In this document: piece after piece, positions 1 through 9,283 of the stretch
Numbering within the stretch: position 1 is the first letter of the stretch
How the letters are laid out: the number at the start of each line of letters is the position of its first letter
NCBI GenBank assembly: GCA_016197345.1
Contig: JACPVY010000186.1
Location: forward strand, 1-9,407
Length of the DNA: 9,407 bases
Source: Burkholderiales bacterium
GTDB taxonomy: Bacteria > Pseudomonadota > Gammaproteobacteria > Burkholderiales > Burkholderiaceae_D
Reading direction: 5' to 3'
Position numbers and translations under genes: made by a program
Notes under the pieces: generated by a model
Database searches by the model: none
Told to the model about the DNA's origin: nothing
The model's input: only the letters and a program-made list of their open reading frames with translations

Positions 1-2
1 GT

Positions 3-929
3 GCTGGCCATGCAAAAGTGGTGATGGAGCCATTTGAACGTGGCTATGGTCATACCTTGGGCAATGCATTGCGTCGCGTTTTGTTGTCGTCCATGATCGG
101 CTATGCGCCGACCGAAGTGACGATCGCTGGCGTAGTGCATGAATATTCGTCGTTAGATGGCGTGCAAGAAGACGTGGTCGATTTGCTGCTGAACCTGAAG
201 GGCGTGGTTTTCAAAGTGCATAACCGTGATTCCGTCACTTTGACTTTGAAAAAAGAAGGCGAAGGTGAAGTGTTGGCATCGGACATCGACTTGCCACACG
301 ACGTTGAACTGATCAACCCTGAACACGTGATTGCCCATTTGACCGCTGGCGGTAAATTGGACATGACGATCAAGGTCGAAAAAGGCCGCGGCTATGTGCC
401 AGGTAACGTTCGTCGTTTGTCGGAGGATGCAAACAAAACCATCGGTCGCATCATTCTCGATGCATCGTATTCGCCAGTGCGTCGCGTTTCTTATCATGTT
501 GAATCGGCACGTGTGGAACAGCGTACCGACTTGGACAAATTGATCATCAATATCGAAACCAATGGCGTGATTTCGCCAGAAGAAGCGATCCGTCAATCGG
601 CGCGCGTGTTGGTTGATCAATTGAATGTGTTTGCAGCACTGGAAGGCACCGAAGCCGCCGCAGAAGCTCCATCGCGCGCGCCTATGGTTGATCCTATCTT
701 GTTGCGTCCAGTCGATGATTTGGAACTCACCGTCCGTTCGGCAAACTGCTTGAAAGCAGAAAACATTTACTACATTGGTGATTTGATCCAACGTAGCGAA
801 AATGAACTGTTGAAAACGCCTAACTTGGGTCGTAAATCGCTCAACGAAATCAAAGAAGTGTTGGCTTCGCGTGGCTTGACCTTGGGTATGAAGTTGGAAA
901 ACTGGCCACCAGCTGGTTTGGAGAAGTAA
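3..929 (+). CDS. rpoA: DNA-directed RNA polymerase subunit alpha (5' partial)
   Basis: This is the alpha subunit, which nucleates RNA polymerase assembly and contacts upstream promoter DNA and activators. The frame is open from base 3, so the gene enters from the left edge. The first visible residues read [20 protein letters not shown], matching the segment that normally lies about 20 residues after the start; only that short N-terminus is missing. The GTG at 18 is therefore internal. The N-terminal dimerisation domain ([15 protein letters not shown] and the following beta-rich region) runs to about residue 230. A short linker rich in Ala, Pro and Ser follows. The C-terminal helix-hairpin-helix domain shows [23 protein letters not shown] sequence (here TVRSANCLK) and the [14 protein letters not shown] motif. 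The protein ends [14 protein letters not shown], the usual betaproteobacterial ending. It is the upstream neighbour of rplQ, as in most bacteria. The 800-base minus-strand open frame across it is a codon-bias shadow. Identification is secure. Confidence 0.98.
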   Translation, partial: AGHAKVVMEPFERGYGHTLGNALRRVLLSSMIGYAPTEVTIAGVVHEYSSLDGVQEDVVDLLLNLKGVVFKVHNRDSVTLTLKKEGEGEVLASDIDLPHDVELINPEHVIAHLTAGGKLDMTIKVEKGRGYVPGNVRRLSEDANKTIGRIILDASYSPVRRVSYHVESARVEQRTDLDKLIINIETNGVISPEEAIRQSARVLVDQLNVFAALEGTEAAAEAPSRAPMVDPILLRPVDDLELTVRSANCLKAENIYYIGDLIQRSENELLKTPNLGRKSLNEIKEVLASRGLTLGMKLENWPPAGLEK

Positions 930-935
930 TTTAGC

Positions 936-965
936 AAGCGAGGGATGGATCAACCGCCCTCGCTT
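936..965 (+). other. Hairpin in the rpoA-rplQ spacer
   Basis: Perfect 9-bp inverted repeat AAGCGAGGG (936-944) and CCCTCGCTT (957-965) with a 12-base loop, starting 7 bases after the rpoA stop. No T-run follows (next bases are GTGCTAG), so it is not a canonical intrinsic terminator. It could stabilise the rpoA 3' end or act as a partial attenuator or processing site before rplQ; that role is inference. Confidence 0.5.
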
Positions 966-983
966 GTGCTAGAATCGCAGGCT

Positions 984-1012
984 TTGCCAAATTGGCTGCA
1001 TCGGTTTGGCAA
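984..1012 (+). other. Second hairpin in the rpoA-rplQ spacer
   Basis: Perfect 8-bp inverted repeat TTGCCAAA (984-991) and TTTGGCAA (1005-1012) around a 13-base loop, with flanking GC pairs if one base is bulged. A smaller third stem, CAATGC (1060-1065) with GCATTG (1072-1077), lies further on. Together they occupy much of the 187-base spacer before rplQ. No T-tract is present. Function is unknown. Confidence 0.4.
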
Positions 1013-1116
1013 GCTTGCAAGTCTCTTTAATTTGATTGTTTACCAATATCACCGGCCCGCAATGCGTTTTTGCATTGATAGAAGAGCTGGATGAATATTT
1101 TTCGAAAGGAAGTAAA

Positions 1117-1509
1117 ATGCGTCATCGTCACGGCCTCCGTAAGCTGAATCGTACCTCCTCCCATCGCTTAGCGATGTTGCGCAACATGACCGTTTCCCTG
1201 TTGCGTCATGAAGCGATCAAAACCACTGTGCCAAAAGCAAAAGAATTGCGTCGCGTGGTAGAACCAATCTTGACCTTGGGTAAAACCGACACCTTGGCAA
1301 ACAAGCGTTTGGCATTCAACCGTTTGCGCGATCGTGAAATGGTATTGAAATTGTTCGGCGTGTTGGGCCCACGTTACGCTAACCGCAATGGCGGCTATCT
1401 GCGTATCTTGAAAATGGGTTTCCGCGTTGGCGACAATGCGCCTATGGCCTATGTAGAATTGTTAGATCGTCCAGAAATCACTGATGCAGCTGACGCTACT
1501 GAAGTTTAA
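1117..1509 (+). CDS. rplQ: 50S ribosomal protein L17
   Basis: L17 is a large-subunit ribosomal protein located near the peptide exit tunnel. The 130-residue product begins [20 protein letters not shown], the family signature, and continues with the conserved [19 protein letters not shown] and [20 protein letters not shown] segments. It ends in an acidic tail (DAADATEV), common in betaproteobacteria. The start is the ATG at 1117, preceded by the Shine-Dalgarno sequence AAAGGAAG at 1106-1112. The open frame extends 27 codons further upstream, but that stretch does not resemble L17. It is the last gene of the ribosomal-protein operon here, closed by the terminator just downstream. Its base and codon use is of the highly expressed type, without the CTAG and TAGCGC words frequent later in the window. 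Confidence 0.98.
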   Translation: MRHRHGLRKLNRTSSHRLAMLRNMTVSLLRHEAIKTTVPKAKELRRVVEPILTLGKTDTLANKRLAFNRLRDREMVLKLFGVLGPRYANRNGGYLRILKMGFRVGDNAPMAYVELLDRPEITDAADATEV

Positions 1510-1525
1510 GTTTAGACGATAGATA

Positions 1526-1555
1526 GAAAAAGCCGGGTTCGCCTGGCTTTTTTTT
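1526..1555 (+). terminator. Intrinsic terminator of the rpoA-rplQ operon
   Basis: A-run, then stem AGCCGGG (1531-1537), loop TTCG, stem CCTGGCT (1542-1548, one G-T wobble), followed by eight T (1548-1555). It lies about 20 bases after the rplQ stop. The A-run on the left would also allow termination on the other strand. Confidence 0.9.
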
Positions 1556-1586
1556 CGCCTTTTTGATCTGCGCCAGCGGGGTGCTC

Positions 1587-1615
1587 TTGCCAGTTAGCTT
1601 GGAGCTAGGCACAAT
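1587..1615 (+). promoter_or_regulatory. Candidate sigma70 promoter for dsbD
   Basis: TTGCCA at 1587-1592 (5 of 6 matches to TTGACA), 17-base spacer, CACAAT at 1610-1615 (4 of 6 matches to TATAAT). It sits between the rplQ terminator and the dsbD start, where a promoter is needed. An A8-T4 tract flanked by ATGTG (1614-1618) and CACAT (1633-1637) follows in what would be the early leader. The call rests on consensus matching only. Confidence 0.4.
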
Positions 1616-1703
1616 GTGGCAAAAAAAATTTTCACATCGGAACCAACAGCCGCGTAGGCAGTCACACCCCCGCTTCCCACCCCAACTGATAGGCGATCCT
1701 AGG

Positions 1704-2570
1704 ATGATTTCTTTCCGCAATTTCCTTGCCCCCCGTTTTCTGGCGATATTCAGTAGCATGATGTTGTTGCTGAGTGTGCATACACAAGTGCACGCTGACG
1801 AAGAGTATTTAGAGCCAACAGCCGCCTTTGCCTTTTCAGCAGCGATGCTTGATGGCCATACTGTTGGCGTCACCTTTCGCATCGCCAAGGGCTATTACAT
1901 GTACCGCGAACGCCTTAAGTTCGCGATCACGGGCGCAAAACTAGGGACAGTTCAACTGCCAGCGGGTAAAGTGAAATTCGACGAAACCTTTCAAAAAGAC
2001 GTCGAAACCTATCGCGATCAATTACAAATCAAAATTCCAGTCGAAGGCAATGGCCCGTTCACGCTAACGGTGACGAGCCAAGGCTGCGCTGATGCTGGCC
2101 TATGCTATTCGCCGATGGAATCTACCACCAAATTGGTCGCTAGTGGTGCGGTGAAAAGCAGTGCAACTAGCTCCGCTAACGACACCCCGTCCGCCACCAC
2201 CGCTAGCGCTAGTCAACCAGTTAGCGCGCCGTCTCCTGCCAGCACTGGCGCCACTGTTGTTGCCAGTGCGGCGACTGCCACCGAAGCCACCAACGTCAGC
2301 GCTGCTGGCGAAAAAAAAAATTCTAGCGCCAGTGTAGCGTCGGAAAAAAGCACAGCGAAAGCAGCTTGTAGCACTGCCGCTAAAGGTGGTGATAGCGATA
2401 GCAGCGGCGTTGAATCAGCCCTAAAAGGCGGCAAATTGCTTGCGATCTTGCCGCTTTTTTTGGGCATCGGCCGAGCGCTAGCCTTCACACCATGTGGGTC
2501 CCGCAGCGGGCCCGGGTCGGGTGCGGAGGGGAGGTGCGTGGAACTCGCCCCAGCATTCAAGAAAAACTGA
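1704..2570 (+). pseudogene. dsbD: Protein-disulfide reductase DsbD, N-terminal fragment (broken gene)
   Basis: DsbD moves electrons from cytoplasmic thioredoxin across the inner membrane to periplasmic proteins, including apocytochromes c. This fragment starts at ATG 1704 (weak Shine-Dalgarno AGGCG at 1691-1695). It has a signal peptide (basic MISFRNFLAPRF, then a hydrophobic core, cleavage near HADEE). The periplasmic N-terminal immunoglobulin-like domain follows, with its redox pair in SQGCADAGLCYSP. Next comes a ~95-residue Ala/Ser/Thr linker containing a run of ten A at 2311-2320. The first membrane helix ends LAFTPC, holding the first catalytic Cys of the membrane domain. After base ~2495 homology stops: the frame enters a very GC-rich patch and ends at 2570 in unrelated residues. 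One residue in that helix is Arg (CGA at 2470-2472) where the family is hydrophobic. The open frame begins earlier (1563) but lacks a plausible start there. Family assignment is firm; whether the break is biological is not. Confidence 0.88.
2496..2548. other. GC-rich patch replacing part of dsbD
   Basis: About 52 bases, roughly 79% GC by hand count, between the last recognisable DsbD codon on the left (the Cys codon of FTPC) and the first on the right (PSIQEKL). Neighbouring sequence is near 50% GC. In intact DsbD about 85 codons would lie here, covering the rest of membrane helix 1 and helices 2 and 3. The patch carries G/C runs such as GCGGGCCCGGG and no similarity I recognise. It looks foreign to this chromosome. 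Borders are accurate to a few bases. Confidence 0.65.
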
Positions 2571-3364
2571 TTTCGACCTCCGAGCGTCAACGCGGTGGCA
2601 AGTTGTTTGGCGTGTTTTTGATGGGCGCGATTTCGGCCTTGATCGTCGGCCCATGCGTCACAGCGCCGCTAGTGGGCACCTTGGTGTATATCAGCAAAAC
2701 GGGCGATGCGTTCCTCGGCGGTAGCGCATTGTTTGCGATGGCGATTGGGATGGGGACACCTCTGCTATTGATGGGCTTGTCGGCTGGTAGCTTGTTGCCC
2801 AAAGCCGGCATGTGGATGGATGCCGTCAAAAAATTCTTTGGCGTGTTGTTGCTGGCGGTAGCGCTATGGTTAGTGTCCCCGATTTTGCCTAGCGTGGTAC
2901 AAATGCTAGCTTGGGCAACGCTCTTGATCGGCTATGGCGTGTATTTGTTGCGCGGCAAAGGTGGCAATATCGCAAAGCTAGTTGGGGTAGTGGTGCTATT
3001 GCTAGGTACTGTGCAAGGCGTCGGGGTGGCAAGCGGTAGCCGTGATCCACTGGCGCCCTTAGATCACTTTGGCGCAGTGCCAGCGGGTGAAGCGGCACAC
3101 TTTCAGCGGATTAAGACGGTGGCGGAATTGGATCAAATTTTGGCAGCGAATCCGGGCAAGCGTGTCATGCTCGATTTCTATGCCGATTGGTGCGTCTCCT
3201 GCAAGGAAATGGAAAAACTCACCTTCCCTAAGCCAGAAGTAAAACAACGAATGTCGCAAATGCTGTTGCTGCAAGTGGATGTGACGGCGAACGATGCAGC
3301 AGACAAAGAAATGCTAAAACGCTTCCATTTGTTTGGACCGCCGGGCATTATTTTCTTTGATTGC

Positions 3365-3391
3365 AAAAGGGGACATAGCGTCCCCTTTTTT
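3365..3391. terminator. Bidirectional terminator between dsbD and hemB
   Basis: Perfect inverted repeat AAAAGGGGAC (3365-3374) and GTCCCCTTTT (3380-3389) with a 5-base loop and six T at 3386-3391. It lies 19 bases past the hemB stop on the other strand, so it can serve both convergent units. In this sequence it falls inside the extended dsbD reading frame, which supports loss of the true dsbD end just upstream. Confidence 0.85.
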
Positions 3392-3407
3392 GTGGCTTAC
3401 AGCAAAA

Positions 3408-5194
<1,787 letters not shown>

Positions 5195-5250
5195 GGAATG
5201 AGCAGAAAATGCTGCAATGGTATGCAAAAGTGGGGAAAACTAGGAAAAGC

Positions 5251-5262
5251 TATTGTACAATA
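5251..5262. promoter_or_regulatory. Palindrome with -10-like hexamers on both strands
   Basis: Perfect 12-base palindrome TATTGTACAATA in the 241-base gap between divergent engB and cytochrome c4. Each strand contains TACAAT, a 5 of 6 match to the -10 consensus. I find no convincing -35 at 17 bases on either side. It may be a divergent promoter core or an operator. If transcription starts here, cytochrome c4 would have a leader of roughly 170 bases; in that leader I see no gene, only a small stem, ACGCT (5347-5351) with AGCGT (5354-5358). Confidence 0.35.
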
Positions 5263-5424
5263 AGGGGTTAGTGTTGCGGCGCAATGCACAGACTAGATTC
5301 TTGAAACAAGTCGCGCAGCGCTCAGTGCTCCCGCAGTCAACGCGCGACGCTTTAGCGTGCGGTGCGAGCAGATCGGTGCAGCATACTCGCCAGGCAACAG
5401 GCCAGGTTCCCATTAATTTGTCCC

Positions 5425-5430
5425 AAGGTG
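5425..5430 (+). promoter_or_regulatory. Ribosome binding site of cytochrome c4
   Basis: AAGGTG, five bases before ATG 5436. It fixes the start of the cytochrome gene and argues against the 60-codon frame that ends immediately upstream at 5435. Confidence 0.7.
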
Positions 5431-5435
5431 TTTGA

Positions 5436-6098
5436 ATGAAACGTGACTTTTTACCATTTGCGAAGTTCTTGTTCTCGGCTTTGCTGGCTGTTTCGGCGTT
5501 CTCCGCTCAAGCTGCTGAAGAAAAGAAAGCCGCTAAGGCAGACGTGAACAAAGGCCAAGCGCTCTACACCAATGGCGACGCCGCACACTCGGTGCCAGCC
5601 TGCGCTTCTTGCCACGGCGAAGCAGGTAACTCCACCATCTCCACTAATCCAAAATTGGCTGCGCAGCACGAAGCGTATCTGGCCAAGCAATTAACAGAAT
5701 TTACCAAACCTGAACGCAATAACGCTGTGATGACAGCCATTGCTAAAGGTTTGACGGCAGAAGACGTGAAAAACGTTTCCGCTTATCTGAACGAACAAAA
5801 AGCCAAACCAGGCGCAGCGAAAAACAAAGACACCATCGACGCTGGCAAGAAAATTTTCCGTGCTGGTATCGCTGAGAAAAATGTCCCAGCTTGTGCCGGC
5901 TGCCATGGCGCGACTGGCGCTGGTATGCCATCGCAATATCCACGTATCGCTGGTCAACACTTCGATTACACCGTGGCGCAATTGACGGCCTTTAGCAAAG
6001 GCACGCGTAAAAACAATCCAGTAATGATGGATATTGCAAAACGCATGTCGGAAGACGACATGAAAGCCGTAGCAGACTATGTTGCAGGCTTGAAATAA
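5436..6098 (+). CDS. Cytochrome c4, di-heme periplasmic
   Basis: A periplasmic electron carrier between the bc1 complex and terminal oxidases. The 220-residue precursor has a signal peptide (MKRDFLPFAKF, hydrophobic core, AQAA cleavage near residue 27). Two class I cytochrome c domains follow, each with one heme site: CASCH (56-60) and CAGCH (153-157). Likely axial Met ligands are M99 in NNAVMTAIAKGL and M197 or M198 in NNPVMMDIAKRM. The tandem-domain layout, conserved KLAAQHEAYLAKQL and RIAGQHFDYTVAQL segments and the length match cytochrome c4. It is intact and sits directly upstream of resB and ccsA, whose products would attach its hemes; a terminator between suggests partly separate transcription. 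Paralogous di-heme cytochromes are the main alternative, so I give no gene symbol. Confidence 0.95.
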   Translation: MKRDFLPFAKFLFSALLAVSAFSAQAAEEKKAAKADVNKGQALYTNGDAAHSVPACASCHGEAGNSTISTNPKLAAQHEAYLAKQLTEFTKPERNNAVMTAIAKGLTAEDVKNVSAYLNEQKAKPGAAKNKDTIDAGKKIFRAGIAEKNVPACAGCHGATGAGMPSQYPRIAGQHFDYTVAQLTAFSKGTRKNNPVMMDIAKRMSEDDMKAVADYVAGLK

Positions 6099-6112
6099 GC
6101 TTCGTAGCGTAG

Positions 6113-6137
6113 CAGCGCCGATGGGATCATGGCGCTG
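6113..6137 (+). other. Hairpin after cytochrome c4
   Basis: CAGCGCC (6113-6119) pairs with GGCGCTG (6131-6137); the loop can add ATG/CAT pairs. No T-run follows. It lies 14 bases after the stop and before the true terminator, perhaps protecting the mRNA 3' end. Confidence 0.4.
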
Positions 6138-6150
6138 ATAGGCAACGGTC

Positions 6151-6190
6151 AAAAAGGGCGGCAGCGTAAGCGAGCTGCCCTTTTTCTTTT
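6151..6190 (+). terminator. Intrinsic terminator after cytochrome c4
   Basis: AAAAAGGG, then GGCAGC (6160-6165) pairing with GCTGCC (6174-6179), followed by CTTTTTCTTTT. The A- and T-tracts extend the stem with a small internal bulge. It ends cytochrome c4 transcription, at least partly, before resB. Confidence 0.75.
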
Positions 6191-6212
6191 AATATGGCTT
6201 GCCTGCGCCTTT

Positions 6213-6244
6213 TGCAATTTTTGAAGATCGATCAAGAAGTTGCA
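6213..6244 (+). other. Imperfect hairpin in the resB leader
   Basis: TGCAA (6213-6217) and TTGCA (6240-6244) are the outer arms; the T-run 6218-6222 can pair with the G/A-rich 6234-6239 including two wobbles, around GATC. It lies 23 bases before the resB start. A regulatory role is speculative. Confidence 0.2.
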
Positions 6245-6267
6245 TCCATTCAGTCAGTAGAGAACAC

Positions 6268-8445
6268 ATGAATAGTCCAGATTCCGCACAACCCGTCGCT
6301 GCTAGTAGCGAGAGTGTGGCCATTGAAATCGAAAGCCGTACCGATTCCGGTGGCATCCGCCTGCAAGGTGGCCGCCCTAGCGTCGCACTAGCGATTGAAT
6401 TGCTGTCGTCGATGCGTTTTGCGATTAGCTTGCTGAGCTTGATAGCGATTGCCATCACGATAGGCACGGTGCTCAAACAAAATGAGCCTATGGGCAATTA
6501 CGTCAACCAATTCGGCCCGTTTTGGTATGAGGTGTTCGCCAAAATTGGTTTGTATTCGGTCTATTCAGCATGGTGGTTTTTGCTGATTGCCGCGTTTTTG
6601 GTGGTATCGACTTCGCTCTGCATCATCCGCAATGCGCCCAAAATGCTGAAAGATATGCGCTCTTGGCGCGAAAACGTGCGCGAAAAATCCTTGCGCAATT
6701 TCGGCCACAAGCACGAATGGCAGATCAGCGCACCGCTAGCGAGCGTGTTGCCAAACTTTCAGCAACAAATCGTCGCGCTAGGCTATCAAGTCAAAGTGGT
6801 AGAAAAAGAAGGCGATCGTTTAATCGTCGCTAAGCGCGGTGCGGCGAATAAATTTGGCTATATTTTTGCCCATGGCGCGATTGTCATCATCATCATTGGC
6901 GCTTTACTCGATTCTGATTTGCCGATTCGTTTTCAAGAGTGGCGGCTGGGAAAAGAGCCGTACATGGGCGCAGGATTGATTTCCGAAATTGCCCCTAAGC
7001 ATCGCTTAGATGATAGCAACCCCACCTTCCGCGGCAATTCGATGATCCCGGAAGGGCAAAGCAGTAACACTGTCATATTGCAGCAGCAAAAAGGTGTCTT
7101 AATCCAAGATTTGCCGTTTAGCATCACGCTAAAAAAATTCAATATCGATTTCTATTCGACTGGCATGCCTAAGCTGTTTGCCAGCGACGTCGTCATCAAT
7201 GACCCCGCTAATCACAAACAATTTGCGGCGACGATTAAAGTCAACGAACCTCTCATTTATCGCGGCATCGCGATTTACCAATCGAGTTTTGAAGATGGTG
7301 GTAGCAAATTAAAGCTGACCGCCCATGCGATGGTGGGGCCGAATGAAGTCAAGTTTCCAGTGGCAGGCGATGTCGGCGGCAGCACCCCTATTGGCACGGG
7401 TGCCGCTGGTACGGCACCAGAATTTACGATTGAGTGGACCGGATTTCGGCCGTTTAACGTCGAAAACATGAGTAGCCAAGATGCGCGCGCCGTCGATTCG
7501 CATCAAAGCATGCAAGAAAAATTATTGAATGGCTTGGATAAGCGCACCGGTTCGGCTGCTAAAAACGCGAATAACAAAGATTTGAAAAACATCGGCCCGA
7601 ATCTGCAATACAAAATCCGCGATAAAACTGGCCAAGCGCGCGAATATCAAAACTATATGCAACCGGTGCAGCTAGAGGGCATGCCTGTGTATTTGTCGGG
7701 CATGCGCGAATCGCCAAACGATCCCTTTGCTTATCTGCGCATTCCGGCCGATGATGCGGGCGGTGTGAAAGAGTGGATGCTATTGCGCGCCGCCTTGCAA
7801 AACCCTGAATTGCGGCAAGCAGCGGCGACACGCTATGCCGCACGCGCTATGCCTAGCAATAGCGACAGCGACAAATTGCGTGGGCAATTGCAAGAATCTA
7901 GCCTGAAAAGCTTAGCGATTTTTGCTGGCGACGGTAAGCGTAATGGCGGCTATCAAGCGGTTTCCGATTTCATCACCCGCTTGCCAGAATCGGAGCGGCA
8001 AAAGGGTTTTGACATCTTTAGCAAAATCTTGAATGGCAGCTTGTGGGATTTGTGGCAAGTCGCGCGCTTGAAGCAAGGTTTGCCAGAAGCGGTCGCTGAC
8101 GACAAGCACGGCCATTTTTTACAATTGGCGACGGCCGCTTTGTCTGATAGCGCCCTGTATGGCGCCCCCATTTATTTGCAACTGGATGACTTCACCGAAG
8201 TCAAAGCCTCGGTTTTTCAAGTTTCACGCGCGCCGGGTAAAACCGTGGTGTATATCGGCTGCTTGTTTCTGGTGCTAGGGGTGTTTGCGATGTTTTATAT
8301 CCGCGAACGTCGTTTGTGGCTATGGTTGAAAACCAACGAAGAGGGCGGCACGCAGGCGCTATTAGCCTTATCAACCCAGCGCAAGACGCTTGATTTTGAA
8401 CATGAATTTGCACGGCTAAAAGCGCAATTGCAGCAAAAGGCGTAG
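6268..8445 (+). CDS. resB: Cytochrome c biogenesis protein ResB (CcsB), System II
   Basis: ResB (also called CcsB or Ccs1) pairs with CcsA in the inner membrane to export heme and ligate it to apocytochromes. I start at ATG 6268, giving MNSPDSAQPVAASS and 725 residues; the frame is open to a TTG at 6199 without support. The N-terminus is a polar cytosolic tail. Membrane helices lie near residues 50-68 (MRFAISLLSLIAIAITIGTV), 100-120 and 198-214. The third contains GYIFAHGAIVIIIIGALL, whose His (H202) corresponds to the transmembrane heme ligand of the family. A large periplasmic domain of about 440 residues follows, including LIYRGIAIYQSSFEDGG. The last helix is near 658-680 (VVYIGCLFLVLGVFAMF), then FYIRERRLWLWL and a charged tail. 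The length suits betaproteobacterial ResB and no lesion is evident. It is followed after 64 bases by ccsA. Confidence 0.96.
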   Translation: MNSPDSAQPVAASSESVAIEIESRTDSGGIRLQGGRPSVALAIELLSSMRFAISLLSLIAIAITIGTVLKQNEPMGNYVNQFGPFWYEVFAKIGLYSVYSAWWFLLIAAFLVVSTSLCIIRNAPKMLKDMRSWRENVREKSLRNFGHKHEWQISAPLASVLPNFQQQIVALGYQVKVVEKEGDRLIVAKRGAANKFGYIFAHGAIVIIIIGALLDSDLPIRFQEWRLGKEPYMGAGLISEIAPKHRLDDSNPTFRGNSMIPEGQSSNTVILQQQKGVLIQDLPFSITLKKFNIDFYSTGMPKLFASDVVINDPANHKQFAATIKVNEPLIYRGIAIYQSSFEDGGSKLKLTAHAMVGPNEVKFPVAGDVGGSTPIGTGAAGTAPEFTIEWTGFRPFNVENMSSQDARAVDSHQSMQEKLLNGLDKRTGSAAKNANNKDLKNIGPNLQYKIRDKTGQAREYQNYMQPVQLEGMPVYLSGMRESPNDPFAYLRIPADDAGGVKEWMLLRAALQNPELRQAAATRYAARAMPSNSDSDKLRGQLQESSLKSLAIFAGDGKRNGGYQAVSDFITRLPESERQKGFDIFSKILNGSLWDLWQVARLKQGLPEAVADDKHGHFLQLATAALSDSALYGAPIYLQLDDFTEVKASVFQVSRAPGKTVVYIGCLFLVLGVFAMFYIRERRLWLWLKTNEEGGTQALLALSTQRKTLDFEHEFARLKAQLQQKA

Positions 8446-8459
8446 AGTTTGCCCAGATA

Positions 8460-8483
8460 TGACGAAGTGAATGACGAAGTGAA
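8460..8483 (+). repeat. 12-base tandem duplication before ccsA
   Basis: TGACGAAGTGAA occurs twice head to tail (8460-8471 and 8472-8483) in the 64-base gap between resB and ccsA; a partial TCAGTGA follows. It looks like simple slippage duplication. No function evident. Confidence 0.8.
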
Positions 8484-8497
8484 TCAGTGAGTTGGTT

Positions 8498-8503
8498 AAG
8501 GAG
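8498..8503 (+). promoter_or_regulatory. Ribosome binding site of ccsA
   Basis: Strong Shine-Dalgarno AAGGAG, six bases before ATG 8510. It decides that start over the in-frame TTG at 8492, which overlaps it. Confidence 0.85.
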
Positions 8504-8509
8504 AAAGAC

Positions 8510-9283
8510 ATGGAATTAAGTCAGGGCTATTCGCAAGATGCGGGCCTGTTCAAGCGGTTGTCCATCGTGGATTGGCTCTATGCTGCGGCCTTGATGAGTG
8601 GCGCGCTATACGCTTTGCTCAAGTATGGCATGCACATGGATGGCTATGAAAAGGGCGTTCTCATGTTGGCGGCACCTGCTTTTGCTTGGCTTGGCTGGCA
8701 TTGGAAACCGATGCGTTGGTTGATGCCATTAATCGCAGCACTAGCGCTACTCGGTATTTCGCAATATGGCGGCGCGCTAGAGATGGCGAATAAGCGCTTT
8801 TTGTTGAAATGGTTCCTCTCTAGCCAATCAGCGATTTTGTGGATGGGCGTCTTGCTAGTGCTCTCCACCGTGTTTTACTGGGTTGGCTTGTTAGCCCGCT
8901 CGCAAAATGCCTCTGCTATTGGCTCCAAATTGTGTTGGGCGGGGGTGATTTTAGGCTTGGTCGGCATGTTGGTGCGCTGGTATGAATCGTATTTGATTGG
9001 CAGCGATATTGGGCATATTCCGATTTCGAATTTATATGAAGTGTTCATTCTTTTTAGTTTAATCACTGCACTGTTTTACCTGTTGGGCCTTGATCGTTTG
9101 GTTGAATTACGCCGCTTGGTTGCATATGCGCTTGATGAACGGCTTGCGCGGCCAAATCGCCGCTTGGTGGGCCTTGATTGGTTTGCTGGTGACGACGTTT
9201 GCTTTCTTGGGCGTGAATATGTTCTTGTCAGGCTTGCATTCGTATGGGGCGCTGTAGCGAGAGTATCGCTTCGCTATTGGTAA
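8510..9283 (+). pseudogene. ccsA: Cytochrome c biogenesis protein CcsA (System II), N-terminal part of a broken gene
   Basis: CcsA (named CcsB in some genomes) is the multi-pass partner of ResB that presents heme to apocytochromes through its WWD domain and paired histidines. Residues 1-191 are native: MELSQGYSQDAGLFKRLSIV, hydrophobic segments near 21-38, 70-86, 108-128, 142-158 and 178-191, and the conserved RWYESYLIGSDIGHIPISN-LYEVF region. After LITALFYL (base ~9082) the sequence jumps to the 3' end of the gene in another frame. The ~65 residues read from there to the TAA at 9281-9283 are out of frame and meaningless, and that stop uses the first base of an adapter-like sequence. Roughly 140 codons of the family's ~390 are missing, including the WWD motif (WxWDPKETW-type), so no functional product is expected from this sequence. 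N-terminal identification is confident; cause of the break is discussed in findings. Confidence 0.9.
9084..9257 (+). pseudogene. ccsA: C-terminal remnant of ccsA in the +1 frame
   Basis: Read one base out of phase with the upstream part, this stretch gives WALIVWLNYAAWLHMRLMNG and continues through VTTFAFLGVNMFLSGLHSYG to GAL and a TAG at 9255-9257. These 57 residues are the normal end of CcsA: the W-x-x-YA-x-LH-x-R helix following the WWD domain, and the final LSGLHSYG with its conserved periplasmic His. That both true ends of the gene are preserved shows a clean internal loss rather than a random 3' truncation. It is not translated from the ccsA start as the sequence stands. Confidence 0.88.

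Noticed and set aside
153..953. 266-codon open frame on the minus strand across rpoA
   Set aside because: It is fully antisense to the certain rpoA gene; its Phe/Gln/His-rich composition is what antisense of biased codons gives, and no family is recognisable.
1036..1116. 27-codon upstream extension of rplQ
   Set aside because: The extension does not resemble L17, and a clear Shine-Dalgarno precedes ATG 1117.
1556..1703. Possible cutA or another small gene between rplQ and dsbD
   Set aside because: Some relatives may carry cutA here, but the 148 bases after the terminator hold no coding pattern I recognise, only a promoter candidate.
1496..1888. Minus-strand frame of 130 codons between rplQ and dsbD
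   Set aside because: It crosses the rplQ terminator and overlaps the well-supported dsbD signal peptide and N-terminal domain; no start signal or homology is seen.
2494..2724. Overlapping plus-strand frame of 76 codons beginning in the GC-rich patch
   Set aside because: It is out of frame with the recognisable DsbD residues across 2551-2724 and has no initiation signal.
5253..5435. 60-codon frame upstream of cytochrome c4
   Set aside because: No ATG or Shine-Dalgarno; it starts at a non-standard codon in the palindrome, ends at the cytochrome start, and looks like an untranslated leader.
8460..8483. Tandem repeat considered as the start of a CRISPR or VNTR array
   Set aside because: Only two adjacent 12-base copies without spacers; simple duplication.
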